The notes: generated from the sequence alone by a model not told the origin. Positions 29,324-40,828 are shown, numbered from the stretch's first letter. The stretch: 64,000 nt of DNA from Delftia sp. PS-11 (GCF_029870285.1 NZ_JACSYA010000011.1:91887-155886), one strand, 5' to 3'. Numbers and translations: made by a program.

Positions 29324-30166
29324 ATGCACGACGAAGCACTACTGATCGAACTCGATGGCCCCGACGACTGGCCGGGCTTTCGCGGAGCCTGCCGCTCCCT
29401 GCTGGCCCATGGCGCCGACCCTGGCGCCGTGCGCTGGCGCTGGCCTGACGCGCAGGGCGCAGTGCAGCGCGGCGAGGGAGTGGATCTGTTTTGCGGCCCG
29501 CAGGAGCAGGCACTGCCTGCTGCGGTGCTGGCGGATATGGCCGCCCCCGGCAGCGCAGGACTGGCATTGCCCGAGGCACGGCTGTCCACGCTGCGCCAGG
29601 CCTGCATGAACCGCGCGGCTGGCCGTTTCGAGCTGTGCCACCGCTGGCTGGCGCGCGTGCGCGCGCAGCCCGGCTTGCGCCTGGACCCGCTCGATGAGGA
29701 CTGGCGCAGCATCGAGTCGCTGGCGCGGCCGGTTGCGCGCGAGATCCACAAGATGCACGCGTTTGTGCGCTTTCGCCCTACGCAGAGGCAGGACATGCCC
29801 ACGCTGCACATCGCCTGGTTCGAGCCACAGCACCATATCGTGCGCGCAGCGGCACCGTTTTTCCGCAGCCGGTTCGCCAACATGCATTGGGCCATTCTCA
29901 CACAGGACTGCAGCGCGCACTGGGACGGCCACGCACTGCGCTTCGGGCCCGGCGCCCGCCGCAGCGACGCCCCGCCAGCCGACGCGGGCGAGGCTCTGTG
30001 GCTGACCTACTATGCCAGCACCTTCAATCCGGCACGCCTCAAGGAACAGGCCATGCTGCGTGAAATGCCCCGCCGCTACTGGCGCAATCTGCCGGAGTCC
30101 GTGCTGATCTCCACCCTGGTGCAGCAGGCGCGTGCGCGCACGGGGCGCATGCTGCAGCCACACTGA
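29324..30166 (+). CDS. DUF4130-family DNA metabolism protein
   Basis: Protein of 280 residues of the DUF4130 family, regularly encoded next to the radical SAM protein upstream; elsewhere the same domain is fused to a UdgX-like uracil-DNA glycosylase. The conserved IHKMHAFVRFRP, RFANMHWAILTQD and YYASTFNPARLKEQAM segments and the near-terminal EMPRRYWRNLPES are all present. No glycosylase domain is fused here, so this is the short form. It starts 21 bases after the radical SAM stop codon and presumably shares its SOS control. Function is unknown; a DNA repair or modification role is inferred from partners. Confidence 0.85.
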   Translation: MHDEALLIELDGPDDWPGFRGACRSLLAHGADPGAVRWRWPDAQGAVQRGEGVDLFCGPQEQALPAAVLADMAAPGSAGLALPEARLSTLRQACMNRAAGRFELCHRWLARVRAQPGLRLDPLDEDWRSIESLARPVAREIHKMHAFVRFRPTQRQDMPTLHIAWFEPQHHIVRAAAPFFRSRFANMHWAILTQDCSAHWDGHALRFGPGARRSDAPPADAGEALWLTYYASTFNPARLKEQAMLREMPRRYWRNLPESVLISTLVQQARARTGRMLQPH

Positions 30167-30175
30167 AAGCCGCCC

Positions 30176-30203
30176 AAAAAACAAAGGCCCCGAAGGGCCT
30201 TTG
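30176..30203 (-). terminator. Rho-independent terminator of purL
   Basis: On the minus strand a 9-bp stem (CAAAGGCCC/GGGCCTTTG, loop TTCG, a stable tetraloop) is followed by six T. It lies 19 bases beyond the purL stop codon. It may also halt reading from the DUF4130 gene on the plus strand, although the T-run is poorer in that direction. Confidence 0.88.
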
Positions 30204-30221
30204 CAGCAGGGGCTCAGGGCA

Positions 30222-33200
30222 TCAGCCCAGCCACTTGCGCGCATTGCGCCAGACACGCATCCAGGGGCTGAACTCGGACTTGTCGCCACGGGTCCAGCTC
30301 ATCTGCACGTTGCGGAACACGCGCTCGGGGTGGGGCATCATGGCCGTGAAGCGGCCATCGGCCGTGGTCACTGCCGTCAGGCCGCCAGCGGAGCCGTTCG
30401 GGTTGAACGGGTACTGCTCGGTGGCGCGGCCATGGTTGTCCACATAGCGCATGGAGGCGATGGCCTTGCCCGCGTTGCCACGGAAGCGGAAGTTCGCATA
30501 GCCTTCGCCGTGGGCCACGGCGATCGGCAGGCGGCTGCCGGCCATGCCCTGCAGGAAGATGCTGGGCGACTCCAGCACCTCGACCATGGACAGGCGGGCC
30601 TCGAAGCGGTTGCTCTGGTTCTGCGTGAAGCGCGGCCAGTCCTGGGCACCGGGGATGATGTCGGCCAGCTCGGCGAACATCTGGCAGCCATTGCACACGC
30701 CCAGGCCGAAGGTGTCGCTGCGACCAAAGAACTGCTGGAACTGCGCGGACAGGCGGTCGTTGAAGGTGATGGAGCGCGCCCAGCCGATGCCGGCGCCCAG
30801 CGTGTCGCCGTAGCTGAAGCCGCCGCAGGCCACCACGCCCGCAAAGTCCTGCAGCTGCGCGCGGCCGCTTTGCAGGTCGGTCATGTGCACGTCCACGGCG
30901 TCGAAGCCGGCCTCGGCAAAGGCATAGGCCATCTCGACGTGCGAGTTCACGCCCTGCTCGCGCAGCACGGCCACGCGGGGCTGGGCGCCCAGGTTCAGGA
31001 ACGGCGCAGCCGGGTTCTCGGCCGGGTCGAACGTCAGGTGCAGGTGCATGCCGGGGTCAGTGGGCTCGCCTGCGGCGGCGTGCTCGCTGTCGGCGCAGGC
31101 CGGGTTGTCGCGCTGCTGGGCGATCTTCCAGCTGACGGCATCCCAGACCTGGTGCAGGTCGCTGAGCGAGGCGCCGAAGATGGACTTGGCATCGCGCCAG
31201 ACCTGCAGCTCACCCTTGCCCGCATCGACCGGCGAGGAGGCCGGGCGCGTCTTGCCGATGATGTGGCTGCAGGTGGCCAGGCCGTGCTCGCGCAGGGTCT
31301 GCATGACGGCAGCACGGTCGGCCGTGCGGATCTGCAGCACGGCGCCCAGCTCTTCGTTGAACAGCGCGCGCAGCGTCAGGTCGTCGCGGCGGCCGCTGAC
31401 CTGGGCGGTCCAGTTCTTGCCTTCGCCCGAGTCCATGCGGCTGTCGCTGATGCCATCGCCTTCGGTGACCAGCATGTCCACATTGAGCGCCACGCCCACA
31501 TGGCCGGCGAAGGCCATTTCGGCCACGGTGGCCAGCAGGCCGCCGTCACCCTTGTCGTGGTAGGCCAGGATCTGGCCCTTGGCGCGCAGCGCGTTGACGG
31601 CATCGACCAGGGCGATCAGGTCCTTGGCATCGTCCAGGTCGGGCGTTTCATTGCCGCACTGGCCCAGCACCTGGCCCAGAATGGAGCCGCCCATGCGCAT
31701 CCTGCCACGGCCCAGGTCCACGAAGACCAGGGTGCTGTCATCCTCGCCGGCGTCCAGCTGGGGCGTGAGCGTGCCGCGCACATCGTCGATGGAGGCAAAG
31801 CCCGTGATGATCAGGCTGACGGGCGAAGTCACCTTCTTGACCTGTCCGCCTTCGCTCCACTGGGTGCGCATGGACAGGCTGTCCTTGCCCACGGGAATGG
31901 AGATATCGAGCTGCGGGCACAGCTCCATGCCCACGGCCTTGACGGTGGCATACAGGGCCGCGTCCTCGCCGGGCTCGCCACAGGCGGCCATCCAGTTGGC
32001 CGACATCTTGACCCTGGACAGTTCGATGGGCGCAGCCAGCATGTTGGTGATGGCCTCGGCCACGGCCATGCGGCCCGACGCCGGGGCGTTGATGGCCGCC
32101 AGCGGCGTGCGCTCGCCCATGGCCATGGCTTCACCCTTGAAACCACGGAAGTCGGCCAGCGTGACGGCCACGTCGGCCACGGGCACCTGCCAGGGGCCGA
32201 CCATCTGGTCGCGGTGGGTCAGGCCGCCCACGGCACGGTCGCCGATGGTGATCAGGAAGCGCTTGGAGGCCACGGTGGGGTGGGCCAGCACATCGATCAC
32301 CGCCTTTTCCAGCGGCACGCCGGTCAGGTCGATGGGCGGCAGCTCGCGCTGCACGGTGGCCACATCGCGGTGCATCTTGGGCGGCTTGCCCAAGAGCACG
32401 TCCATGGGCATGTCCACGGGGAACTTCTGGTCGCCCGAGGCCACGGCCGTGTCTTCCAGCACCAGCTGGCGCTCCTCGGTGGCCGTGCCGATCACCGCAA
32501 ACGGGCAGCGCTCGCGCTCGCAGAACGCGGTGAACTCGGCCAGCGATTCGGGCGCGATGGCCAGCACATAGCGCTCCTGGCTTTCGTTGGACCAGATTTC
32601 CTTGGGTGCCAGGCCCGATTCTTCCAGCTTGATGGCGCGCAGGTCGAAGCGCGCGCCACGGCCCGCGTCGTTGGTCAGCTCGGGGAAGGCATTGGACAGG
32701 CCGCCCGCACCCACGTCGTGGATGGCCAGAATGGGGTTCTTGTCGCCCTGGGCCCAGCAGTGGTTGATGACTTCCTGGGCGCGGCGCTCGATCTCGGGGT
32801 TGCCGCGCTGCACGGAGTCGAAGTCCAGCTCGGCCGCGTTGGTGCCGCTGGCCATGGAGCTGGCTGCGCCACCGCCCATACCGATGCGCATGCCGGGGCC
32901 GCCCAGCTGGATCAGCAGCGTGCCGGCCGGAAACTCGATCTTCTTGGTGAGTTCGGAATCGATCACGCCCAGGCCGCCCGCGATCATGATGGGCTTGTGG
33001 TAGCCGCGCGTGATGTCACCCACCTGCTGCTCGTACTCGCGGAAGTAGCCGGTCAGGTTGGGACGGCCGAATTCATTGTTGAAAGCCGCGCCGCCCAGCG
33101 GGCCTTCGGTCATGATCTGCAGCGGGCTGGCGATGTGCTCGGGCTTGCCGATTTCGCTGCCCCAGAGCTTGGAGACCGTGAAGCCGGTCAGGCCGGCCTT

Positions 33201-34244
33201 GGGCTTGGAGCCGCGGCCCGTGGCGCCTTCGTCGCGGATCTCGCCGCCCGCGCCGGTCGAGGCGCCGGGGAAAGGAGAAATGGCCGTGGGGTGGTTGTGC
33301 GTCTCCACCTTCATCAGCACGTGGTTGACCGCCCGCTTCTTCTGGTAGCTGGGCGCCTTGAGTTTGTCCAGCGCCGCCTCGAAGGTGGCGACAAAACGCT
33401 CGACCTCGTGGCCCTCCATGATGGAGGCGTTGTCCGAGTAGGCCACCACCGTGTGCTGGGGCGAGAGCTGGTGCGTGTTGCGGATCATGCCGAACAGGCT
33501 CTTGTCCTGGGCCACGCCGTCGATGGTGAACTGGGCGTTGAAGATCTTGTGGCGGCAGTGCTCGCTGTTGGCCTGCGCGAACATCATCAGCTCCACGTCC
33601 GTGGGGTTGCGCTGCAGGCCGTTGAAGGCGTTGACCAGGTAGTCGATCTCGTCGTCCGCCAGGGCCAGGCCCCATTGGCGGTTGGCGGCTTCCAGCGCCG
33701 CGCGGCCGCCCTGCAGCACATCGACGAACTCCATGGGCGCCGCATTGAGCGTGGAGAACAGGCGCTCGGCCTCGGCGCGCGTGGCAAAGACCGACTCGGT
33801 CATGCGGTCGTGCAGCAGGGCGGCAATCTGAGCGGTCTGCTCGGCAGACAGCTCGGGACCGCTGCCCAGCACATTGCCGAGCAGGCCGCTCTTGAGGCTG
33901 ACGCGGTATTCGGTGATGCGCTCGACACGGAAGACTTCCAGGCCGCAGTTGCGCGCGATATCGGTGGCCTTGGAGGCCCAGGGCGAGATGGTGCCCAGAC
34001 GGGGCGTGACCACCAGGGCGGCGCCGTCGGACGGGCCTTCGTAGGGGTCTCCATAGGTCAAGAGCGCCTGGAGGCGCTCTTGCAGTGCGGGCGTGGGTGC
34101 GGTGTCCGTGGCCACCAGGTGCACGAAGCGCGCGGCGATGCCGGTGATTTTGGGATGGATGGCGACCAGGTCGGTCAGAAGCTGCTGGGCGCGGAACGAG
34201 CTCAGGGCGTTTCCACCCTCAAACTGTGTCAGATGCAAGGTCAC
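30222..34244 (-). CDS. purL: Phosphoribosylformylglycinamidine synthase
   Basis: Large single-chain PurL of 1340 residues that makes FGAM from FGAR, glutamine and ATP in purine synthesis. The order is N-terminal PurS-like region, two AIRS-type ATP domains (for example [20 protein letters not shown]) and a C-terminal class I glutaminase with the nucleophile Cys1184 in GVCNGCQM. The GTG at 34244 (read as [11 protein letters not shown]) fits the family start; 73 further codons upstream have no resemblance to PurL. It is divergent from map and followed by a strong terminator, so it is monocistronic. Confidence 0.95.
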   Translation of the reverse strand: MTLHLTQFEGGNALSSFRAQQLLTDLVAIHPKITGIAARFVHLVATDTAPTPALQERLQALLTYGDPYEGPSDGAALVVTPRLGTISPWASKATDIARNCGLEVFRVERITEYRVSLKSGLLGNVLGSGPELSAEQTAQIAALLHDRMTESVFATRAEAERLFSTLNAAPMEFVDVLQGGRAALEAANRQWGLALADDEIDYLVNAFNGLQRNPTDVELMMFAQANSEHCRHKIFNAQFTIDGVAQDKSLFGMIRNTHQLSPQHTVVAYSDNASIMEGHEVERFVATFEAALDKLKAPSYQKKRAVNHVLMKVETHNHPTAISPFPGASTGAGGEIRDEGATGRGSKPKAGLTGFTVSKLWGSEIGKPEHIASPLQIMTEGPLGGAAFNNEFGRPNLTGYFREYEQQVGDITRGYHKPIMIAGGLGVIDSELTKKIEFPAGTLLIQLGGPGMRIGMGGGAASSMASGTNAAELDFDSVQRGNPEIERRAQEVINHCWAQGDKNPILAIHDVGAGGLSNAFPELTNDAGRGARFDLRAIKLEESGLAPKEIWSNESQERYVLAIAPESLAEFTAFCERERCPFAVIGTATEERQLVLEDTAVASGDQKFPVDMPMDVLLGKPPKMHRDVATVQRELPPIDLTGVPLEKAVIDVLAHPTVASKRFLITIGDRAVGGLTHRDQMVGPWQVPVADVAVTLADFRGFKGEAMAMGERTPLAAINAPASGRMAVAEAITNMLAAPIELSRVKMSANWMAACGEPGEDAALYATVKAVGMELCPQLDISIPVGKDSLSMRTQWSEGGQVKKVTSPVSLIITGFASIDDVRGTLTPQLDAGEDDSTLVFVDLGRGRMRMGGSILGQVLGQCGNETPDLDDAKDLIALVDAVNALRAKGQILAYHDKGDGGLLATVAEMAFAGHVGVALNVDMLVTEGDGISDSRMDSGEGKNWTAQVSGRRDDLTLRALFNEELGAVLQIRTADRAAVMQTLREHGLATCSHIIGKTRPASSPVDAGKGELQVWRDAKSIFGASLSDLHQVWDAVSWKIAQQRDNPACADSEHAAAGEPTDPGMHLHLTFDPAENPAAPFLNLGAQPRVAVLREQGVNSHVEMAYAFAEAGFDAVDVHMTDLQSGRAQLQDFAGVVACGGFSYGDTLGAGIGWARSITFNDRLSAQFQQFFGRSDTFGLGVCNGCQMFAELADIIPGAQDWPRFTQNQSNRFEARLSMVEVLESPSIFLQGMAGSRLPIAVAHGEGYANFRFRGNAGKAIASMRYVDNHGRATEQYPFNPNGSAGGLTAVTTADGRFTAMMPHPERVFRNVQMSWTRGDKSEFSPWMRVWRNARKWLG

Positions 34245-34409
34245 GTGGCGGCCTGTTGGATGAGGAGGCTTGTGAAAAGCGCCCTGCGGCCCCGCCCGGC
34301 GAGGGGCAGGCCGCAAGGCGCTGAATCGGTGAGGCCGCCATTTTACCGGGGCTGGCCGTCCCGGTGGCGACAGCCGCCGCTTACCCCTGCGCGTCCGAAG
34401 GCGCAATGG

Positions 34410-34415
34410 GATAAT
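34410..34415 (+). promoter_or_regulatory. -10 element of map, leaderless arrangement
   Basis: TGGGATAAT is an extended -10 element (TG-n-GATAAT) ending seven bases before the map ATG; the start of transcription would fall on or beside that ATG. No Shine-Dalgarno sequence lies between. No good -35 element is visible, as is common with extended -10 promoters. Confidence 0.5.
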
Positions 34416-34422
34416 TGCTGGC

Positions 34423-35238
34423 ATGAGCATCACCATCAAGAGCGCCGAAGACATCGCGGCCATGCGCGTGGCCTGCCGCCTGGCTTCAGAAGTGCTGGAC
34501 TACATCACCCCCCACATCAAGCCCGGCATCACCACCGCCGAGATCGACCGGCTGGGCGCCGAATGCATGGCACAGCAAGGCACGGTCTCTGCCACCATCG
34601 GCTACCAGCCGCCGGGCTACCCGCCCTACCCCGGCCACCTGTGCACCTCGGTCAACCATGTGGTGTGCCACGGCATCCCCAATGACAAGCCCCTCAAGAA
34701 GGGCGACATCGTCAACGTGGACGTGACCGTGATCACCCCGGACGGCTGGTATGGCGACAACAGCCGCATGTTCCTGATCGGCGAATGCTCCATCGCGGCC
34801 AAGCGCCTGTCGGCGCTGACCTTCGATGCCATGTGGCTGGGCATACAGCAGGTCAAACCCGGCGCCACGCTGGGCGACATCGGCCATGCCATCCAGACCT
34901 TCGCCGAGGGCCACGGCCTGTCGGTGGTGCGCGAATTCTGCGGCCATGGCATCGGCAAGAAGTTCCACGAAGAACCCCAGATCCTGCACTACGGCCGCCC
35001 CGGCACGGGCACCGTGCTGGAGGAAGGCATGGTCTTCACCATCGAGCCCATGCTCAACCTGGGCAAGCGCGAGATCAAGGAACTGGGCAAGGACGGCTGG
35101 ACCATCGTGACCAAGGACCACAGCCTCTCGGCACAGTGGGAACACACCCTGGTGGTGACCCGCACCGGCTACGAAGTGATGACCCTGTCGGCCGGCTCGC
35201 CCGCCCTGCCGCCTTTCGTGACCGCCACCTGCTGCTGA
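34423..35238 (+). CDS. map: Methionine aminopeptidase, type I
   Basis: Removes the initiator Met from nascent proteins after deformylation; 271 residues, normal for type I. Metal and catalytic residues are visible: NHVVCHGIP (His), VNVDVTVI and YGDNSRMF (Asp pair), [14 protein letters not shown] (His), FTIEPML and WEHTLVVT (Glu pair). It has no recognisable ribosome site, and a -10-like hexamer seven bases upstream suggests a leaderless message. Peptide deformylase, which acts just before it, is encoded 5 kb away at 39734. Confidence 0.95.
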   Translation: MSITIKSAEDIAAMRVACRLASEVLDYITPHIKPGITTAEIDRLGAECMAQQGTVSATIGYQPPGYPPYPGHLCTSVNHVVCHGIPNDKPLKKGDIVNVDVTVITPDGWYGDNSRMFLIGECSIAAKRLSALTFDAMWLGIQQVKPGATLGDIGHAIQTFAEGHGLSVVREFCGHGIGKKFHEEPQILHYGRPGTGTVLEEGMVFTIEPMLNLGKREIKELGKDGWTIVTKDHSLSAQWEHTLVVTRTGYEVMTLSAGSPALPPFVTATCC

Positions 35239-35322
35239 GGCATGTTTCTTGCGTGACGGGCCCGGCACAATCACAGGGCCTGCAGCGAATTCGCGCCGCA
35301 GGCCTTTCAGCCCCTGCAGCGC

Positions 35323-37956
35323 ATGAAACAGACCACTGACACCCACTCTTCCCGCGCCGTACCTGCCGTTCCGGACAGCCTGGAGCAGCTGCGCGCGCAA
35401 TACGCCCAGAGCCGCAGGCACTGGATCAACACCCTGCTGGCCCCCACCATGGGCCGGCGAGGCGTGCACCTGGTGCTGCAGCACCTGAGCGAGCTGGCCG
35501 ATACGCTGCTGTGCGCGCTGTGGCAGCGCGCGGGCATGCCGCCCGACGCCTGCCTGGCGGCCGTGGGCGGCTTCGGGCGCGCCCAGCTGTTCCCCGGCTC
35601 GGACATCGATGTGCTGGTGCTGCTGCCGGCGGCCGGCGCCAGCGACGCGCAGTTGACGGCGCGCATCGAGACCTTCATCGGCAGCTGCTGGGACGCAGGC
35701 CTGGAGATCGGCTCCAGCGTGCGCACGGTGGACGAATGCGCCGAGGAGTCCCGGCGCGACCTGACGGTGCAGACGGCGCTGCTAGAGTCGCGCCGCATCT
35801 GCGGCAGCGCCAGCCTGTTCGACGAATTCCAGCAACGCTATCAGGCGCAGATGAATGCCCGCGCCTTTCTCTCGGGCAAGCTGCTGGAGATGCGCCAGCG
35901 CCACAACAAATACGAGAACACGCCCTATGCGCTGGAGCCCAACTGCAAGGAATCGCCGGGCGGTCTGCGCGACCTGCACACCATGCTCTGGCTGTCGCGC
36001 GCAGCGGGCCTGGGCAGCAGCTGGCAGGCCCTGGCCAGCAAGGGAATGATCACCGATTTCGAGCGCCAGCAACTGGAAGACAACGAAGCCCTGCTGTGCC
36101 TGATCCGCGCGCGGCTGCATGCCGTGGCGGGCCGCCACGAGGACCGCCTGGTGTTCGACCAGCAGACCGCCGTGGCCGAGGCCTTCGGCTACCGCTCGAC
36201 CTCGGCCGAGGGCCGCAAGCTGGCCATGCGCGCCAGCGAAACGCTGATGCGCCACTACTACTGGGCAGCCAAGGCGGTGACCCAGCTGTGCCAGATCCTG
36301 CGGCTGAACATCGAGGAGCACCTGAACCCGCGCCCGACGCCGCGCATCCGGCTCAACGCGCGCTTCTACGAAAAGGCCGGCACCATCGAGGTCGCCAGCG
36401 ACGACCTGTACGAGCGCGAGCCGCACGCCATCCTCGAAACCTTCCTGATGTACGAGACCCATGTGGGCCTGACCGACCTGTCGGCGCGCACGCTGCGCGC
36501 GCTGTACAGCGCCCGGGGCCTCATGGACAGCGACTTCCGGCGCGACCCGGTCAACCGCGCCACCTTCATGAAGATACTGCAGCAGCCCAGCGGCATCACC
36601 CATGCCATGCGGCTGATGAACCAGACCTCGGTGCTGGGGCGCTACCTGTGGCCGTTCCGCCGCATCGTGGGCCAGATGCAGCACGACCTGTTCCATGTCT
36701 ATACCGTGGACCAGCACATCATGATGGTGCTGCGCAATGTGCGGCGTTTTTTCATGGCCGAGCATGCGCACGAGTATCCGTTTTGCTCGCAGCTGGCCAG
36801 CGGCTGGGACAAGCCCTGGCTGCTGTACGTGGCGGCGCTGTTCCATGACATCGGCAAGGGCCGTGGCGGCGACCACTCCATCATCGGCGCCGTCGAGGCC
36901 AAGCGCTTTTGCCGTGCCCATGCCATCGCGCGGCCCGACGCCGAACTGATCGAGTTCCTCGTACGCGAGCACCTGACCATGAGCCAGGTGGCGCAAAAGC
37001 AGGACCTGTCCGACCCCGAAGTGATCCAGGCCTTTGCCCGGCGCGTGGGCAACGAGCGCAACCTGACGGCGCTGTACCTGCTCACCGTGGCCGACATCCG
37101 CGGCACCAGCCCCAAGGTCTGGAGCGCCTGGAAAGGCAAGCTGCTGGAAGACACCTACCGCCTGACGCTGCGCGTGCTCGGCGGGCGGGCGCCCGACGCC
37201 GCCGCCGAGATCGAGGCGCGCAAGCGCGAGGCCCTGGTGCAACTGGCGCTCAGCGCCCCTCCCTTCGACTCGCACAAAAAGCTCTGGGACACGCTGGGCG
37301 TGGATTACTTCATGCGCCATGAAGCCGCCGATATTGCCTGGCATACGCGCCACCTGTCACGCCATGTCGGCACCAGCCGCCCCATCGTGCGTGCGCGCCG
37401 CTCGCTGGCAGGCGAAGGGCTGCAGGTGCTGGTCTACGCACCCGACCAGCCCGACCTGTTCGCACGCATCTGCGGCTACTTCGACCGGGCCGGCTTTTCC
37501 ATCCTCGATGCCCGCGTGCACACGGCCCACAACAGCTATGCGCTGGACACCTTCCAGGTGGTGGCGCCCGCCATGCAGGAGCAATACCGCGAACTCATGC
37601 ACATGGCCGAAAGCGACCTCGTGGCGGCACTGACGCAGGCGGGCCCGCTGCCCGAACCCTCGCACCGGCGCCTGTCGCGGCGCGTCAAGAGCTTTCCCTT
37701 TGCGCCGCGCGTCACCCTGCAGCCCGATGAAAAGGCCCAGCACTGGCTGCTGTCGATCTCGGCCACCGACCGCGCCGGCCTGCTCTACACGGTGGCGCGC
37801 ATCCTGGCGCAGCACCAACTGAGCGTGCAGCTGGCCAAGGTCAGCACCCTGGGCGAGCGCGTGGAAGATAGCTTCCTCATCGCTGGCGCGGAACTGCAGG
37901 ACAACCACAAGCAGCTGCGCATAGAAACCGAGCTGCTGCAGGCACTGGCCGTCTGA
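35323..37956 (+). CDS. glnD: [Protein-PII] uridylyltransferase / uridylyl-removing enzyme
   Basis: Nitrogen-sensing enzyme of 877 residues that uridylylates PII when glutamine is low and removes UMP when it is high. Domains in order: nucleotidyltransferase ([20 protein letters not shown], residues about 83-102), a linker helix region, an HD hydrolase domain ([16 protein letters not shown], near 505) and two ACT domains that bind glutamine (about 700-877). Length and motifs are normal. Its target, a PII protein with Tyr51, is encoded in this window at 57054. It follows map by 84 bases. Confidence 0.95.
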   Translation: MKQTTDTHSSRAVPAVPDSLEQLRAQYAQSRRHWINTLLAPTMGRRGVHLVLQHLSELADTLLCALWQRAGMPPDACLAAVGGFGRAQLFPGSDIDVLVLLPAAGASDAQLTARIETFIGSCWDAGLEIGSSVRTVDECAEESRRDLTVQTALLESRRICGSASLFDEFQQRYQAQMNARAFLSGKLLEMRQRHNKYENTPYALEPNCKESPGGLRDLHTMLWLSRAAGLGSSWQALASKGMITDFERQQLEDNEALLCLIRARLHAVAGRHEDRLVFDQQTAVAEAFGYRSTSAEGRKLAMRASETLMRHYYWAAKAVTQLCQILRLNIEEHLNPRPTPRIRLNARFYEKAGTIEVASDDLYEREPHAILETFLMYETHVGLTDLSARTLRALYSARGLMDSDFRRDPVNRATFMKILQQPSGITHAMRLMNQTSVLGRYLWPFRRIVGQMQHDLFHVYTVDQHIMMVLRNVRRFFMAEHAHEYPFCSQLASGWDKPWLLYVAALFHDIGKGRGGDHSIIGAVEAKRFCRAHAIARPDAELIEFLVREHLTMSQVAQKQDLSDPEVIQAFARRVGNERNLTALYLLTVADIRGTSPKVWSAWKGKLLEDTYRLTLRVLGGRAPDAAAEIEARKREALVQLALSAPPFDSHKKLWDTLGVDYFMRHEAADIAWHTRHLSRHVGTSRPIVRARRSLAGEGLQVLVYAPDQPDLFARICGYFDRAGFSILDARVHTAHNSYALDTFQVVAPAMQEQYRELMHMAESDLVAALTQAGPLPEPSHRRLSRRVKSFPFAPRVTLQPDEKAQHWLLSISATDRAGLLYTVARILAQHQLSVQLAKVSTLGERVEDSFLIAGAELQDNHKQLRIETELLQALAV

Positions 37957-37989
37957 CCACGCCAGCCCGGCGCCAGGGCCGGGCTGGCG

Positions 37990-39483
37990 TCAGTGTGCGG
38001 CTGCGGCAGGAGAAGGCACCGTGCCCACCTGCCTGCCGTCGCGGTCATAGAGCTTGCCATCGACCACGCGGTCGCCCTCGGCCAGCGCCGACAGCACGGC
38101 CTCGCTGAGCACACGCTCGGAGCCGGCGCCGAACACCGAGGGCTGCTCGGGATTGCCCTGCTTGAAGTGGTTGAAGACCAGATTCAGCAGCAGCACCGTC
38201 ACCGCCGTCGAGCTGATGCCCGAATGGAACATCGTGGCGAACCAGTTCGGGAAGTGGTGATAGAAGTCGGGCTTGACCATGGGCAGCACGCCCATGCCGA
38301 TCGAAGCGGCCACGATGATCAGATTCATGTTGTTGTGGTAGTCCACCTTGGCCAGCGTACGGATGCCGCTGGCGGCTACCGTGCCGAAGAGCACCAGGCC
38401 CGCGCCGCCCAGCACGGACGGCGGCACGCAGGCCACGATGCGGCCAATGACCGGCAGCAGGCCGAAGGCGATCAGAATCAGGCCGCTGAAGGCGACCACA
38501 TAGCGGCTCTTGATGCCTGTGACCGCAACCAGGCCCACATTCTGGGCAAAGGCGCTTTGCGTGAAGGAGCCGAAGAAGGGGGCGACCGCGCTGGACAGCA
38601 TGTCGGCACGCAGGCCATCGGCCAGGCGGCGCGAATCCACGCGGGTGCCCACGATGTCCCCCACGGCCAGGATGTCGGCCGAGGTCTCCACCAGCGTCAC
38701 CAGAATCACGATGGACATGGAAATGGTGGCTGCCAGGCTGAAGGTCGGCCAGCCGAAGTGCAGCGGCATGGGCAGGGCGAACCAGGCGCCGCTGCCCACC
38801 TCGGAGAAATCGGACTTGCCCACCATGGCGGCCACCGCCGTGCCAATGACAATGGCCAGCAGGATGGACAGGCGCGAAATCATGGCATTGCCCAGCTTGC
38901 TCAGTGCCAGCACCACCACCAGGGACAGGCCCGCCAGGCCGATATTGCCCATGCTGCCATAGTCGGCTGCCTGGCTGTTGCCGCCCATGGCCCAGTGGGC
39001 GGCCACCGGCATCAGCGACAGGCCGATGATGGTGATCACGCAGCCGTTGACCAGCGGCGGGAAAAAGCGCGTGAGCTTGGAGAACACGGGCGTAATCACC
39101 AGACCGAACAGCGAGGCGAAAAGCACAGCCCCCAGCACGCCCTGCATGCCGCCGCCCGTGTGCAGGATGCTGACCATGGTGGCCACGCCAGCAAAGGACA
39201 CGCCCTGCACCAGCGGCAGGCGCGAGCCGAAAAACGGAATGCCCAGCGTCTGCAGCAGTGTCGCCAGCCCGCCCATGAACAGGCAGGCCGTGATCAGCAG
39301 CCCCGTATCCGAGGCCGACATGCCCGCAGCATTGGCCATGACCAGGGGCACGGCCACGATGCCGCCATACATGGTCAGCACATGCTGCAAGCCATACAGG
39401 GCATTGGCCATCAGGCCCAGTTGTTCATCTTCGGGGCGGACATCGGCCCCCTGGGCCGGTGTCTTGGCAGAACTTTTTTCCAT
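37990..39483 (-). CDS. NCS2-family xanthine/uracil-type permease
   Basis: Inner-membrane nucleobase:cation symporter of 497 residues with about 14 hydrophobic segments. It has the diagnostic Gln-His pair in YGLQHVLTMYGG (first helix) and the substrate-binding Glu in VTLVETSADILAVGD (eighth helix). Xanthine, uric acid or uracil are the usual cargoes; the sequence alone does not decide. The ATG at 39483 follows AAGGAGACAG; the 57-codon upstream extension is rejected. About 180 bases of leader separate it from a putative TTGTATACAA operator, and def lies upstream on the same strand. Confidence 0.9.
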   Translation of the reverse strand: MEKSSAKTPAQGADVRPEDEQLGLMANALYGLQHVLTMYGGIVAVPLVMANAAGMSASDTGLLITACLFMGGLATLLQTLGIPFFGSRLPLVQGVSFAGVATMVSILHTGGGMQGVLGAVLFASLFGLVITPVFSKLTRFFPPLVNGCVITIIGLSLMPVAAHWAMGGNSQAADYGSMGNIGLAGLSLVVVLALSKLGNAMISRLSILLAIVIGTAVAAMVGKSDFSEVGSGAWFALPMPLHFGWPTFSLAATISMSIVILVTLVETSADILAVGDIVGTRVDSRRLADGLRADMLSSAVAPFFGSFTQSAFAQNVGLVAVTGIKSRYVVAFSGLILIAFGLLPVIGRIVACVPPSVLGGAGLVLFGTVAASGIRTLAKVDYHNNMNLIIVAASIGMGVLPMVKPDFYHHFPNWFATMFHSGISSTAVTVLLLNLVFNHFKQGNPEQPSVFGAGSERVLSEAVLSALAEGDRVVDGKLYDRDGRQVGTVPSPAAAAH

Positions 39484-39689
39484 CGCTGTCTCCTTGTCCT
39501 CTGGTTCGCAGAACGCAGGACTGGCGCACAGCAGCCGGGCCACGGCTGGCAGGTGGCGCTCCCCTGCGCATTCCGCACCGTGGCGCCCGGTGGCTGATGG
39601 ACAGCTCTTTACGGGCACGCACGCACGACTGCCGCGTTTGGCGGGCCATGCCACTGTACGGCGCTGGCGGGGAAAAATTGTCTACAGAT

Positions 39690-39699
39690 TTGTATACAA
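39690..39699. promoter_or_regulatory. TTGTATACAA palindrome upstream of the NCS2 permease
   Basis: A perfect 10-bp palindrome of GntR-operator form, with a degenerate second copy TTGTCTACAG at 39678-39687, exactly one helical turn plus two bases away. Both lie between def and the permease gene in the only AT-rich patch. A related TTGTATACGA is found before the NCS1 permease at 17077. The regulator is not known. Confidence 0.45.
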
Positions 39700-39733
39700 A
39701 GACCTGACAGGAAATCCGGGAATAGCCCTGGCG

Positions 39734-40273
39734 TCAGTCGTCCTCGGCCGCCTGGATGCCCGGAAACAGCACCTCGGTAAAACCGAACTGGCTGAAGTCG
39801 CGCATGCGCATCGGGTACAGCTTGCCCCAGAGATGGTCGCATTCATGCTGCACCACCCGTGCGTGAAAACCGTCCACGGTGCGGTCGATAGGATCGCCCC
39901 AGACATCGAAGCCTGTATAGCGGATATGGTTCCAGCGCGGCACCATTCCGCGCATGCCCGGCACGGAAAGGCAGCCCTCCCAGTCCAGCTGCTCCTCTTG
40001 ACCTATCGGCGTGATGACCGGGTTGATGAGCACGGTGCGCGGCACCACGGGTGCATCGGGGTAGCGCGGATTGGGCAGGCCCGAGCCGAAGACCACCACC
40101 TGCAGATCCACGCCGATCTGGGGCGCGGCCAGCCCAGCGCCATGGGCCGCATGCATGGTATCGAGCAGATCGCTCAGCAGCAGGTGCAGTTCATCGGTAT
40201 CGAACTCGGTGACAGGCCGGGCGGTGCGCAGCAGGCGCGGATCGCCCATCTTCAAAATGGTGCGGACAGTCAT
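39734..40273 (-). CDS. def: Peptide deformylase
   Basis: Metalloenzyme of 179 residues that removes the formyl group from nascent proteins. The three family motifs are present: [17 protein letters not shown] (metal Cys) and QHECDHLWG (HExDH, two metal His and catalytic Glu). The ATG at 40273 ([15 protein letters not shown]) fits the family start; longer versions add a proline/arginine-rich tail without resemblance. The HLWG and C-terminal parts place it in the type I-like group of betaproteobacteria that often carry a second def gene elsewhere. Confidence 0.93.
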   Translation of the reverse strand: MTVRTILKMGDPRLLRTARPVTEFDTDELHLLLSDLLDTMHAAHGAGLAAPQIGVDLQVVVFGSGLPNPRYPDAPVVPRTVLINPVITPIGQEEQLDWEGCLSVPGMRGMVPRWNHIRYTGFDVWGDPIDRTVDGFHARVVQHECDHLWGKLYPMRMRDFSQFGFTEVLFPGIQAAEDD

Positions 40274-40345
40274 GTGAAACCCATGGTGAGGCGGGTCTGC
40301 AAGCATAGCGGCTGCGGGGACAGGGCTGGCTGGCACAATCACGGC

Positions 40346-40828
40346 ATGTCCAGGCCGTCTTCTTCTTCCAGCACCGCCCCCGAGGACCGCGAGGAAGCCG
40401 TGGCGCCGCCGGAACCCTCCAGCACGCTGCCCCCCGAGGAGCCTCCGCCGCTGCGCGCGCTGCCTGCGCGCCCCATCCGCTGGGCGCTGCAGGCGTTTGC
40501 CTGCCTGAGCCTGGCCACGGGCATCGCGGGCATCTTCATCCCCGGCCTGCCCACCACCGTCTTCGTACTCATGGCCGGCTGGGCGGCTGCGCGCAGTTCG
40601 CCGCGCCTGCACAACTGGCTGTGGCGCCACCGGCTGTTCGGCCCCATGCTGCGCAACTGGGCACAGGGCGGCCGCATGAGCCGCCGGGCCAAATGGAGCG
40701 CCACCGCCATGATGGGCCTGTGCTCCGCCATCCTGCTATGGGCGCGCCCTCCCGTCTGGGCCCAGGCGGTCTCGCTGACCTGCATGGGCTGCGTGCTGGT
40801 CTGGCTCTGGTTCAGGCCCGAGCCCTGA
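40346..40828 (+). CDS. DUF454 (YbaN-like) inner-membrane protein
   Basis: Small membrane protein of 160 residues. The first 45 residues are Ser/Pro/Glu-rich and probably disordered. The rest is the DUF454 domain with three to four hydrophobic helices and the signature [23 protein letters not shown], written here in part: IPGLPTTVF, then [13 protein letters not shown]. Function is unknown. The start at 40346 has no ribosome site and lies six bases after CACAAT, a weak -10 match. It is divergent from def. Confidence 0.82.
   Translation: MSRPSSSSSTAPEDREEAVAPPEPSSTLPPEEPPPLRALPARPIRWALQAFACLSLATGIAGIFIPGLPTTVFVLMAGWAAARSSPRLHNWLWRHRLFGPMLRNWAQGGRMSRRAKWSATAMMGLCSAILLWARPPVWAQAVSLTCMGCVLVWLWFRPEP

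Noticed and set aside
30132..34685. Very long plus-strand open frame (over 1500 codons) opposite purL
   Set aside because: It is an artefact of GC-rich codon use in purL; the translation is His/Gln/Arg-rich with no motifs, while the minus strand encodes a full PurL.
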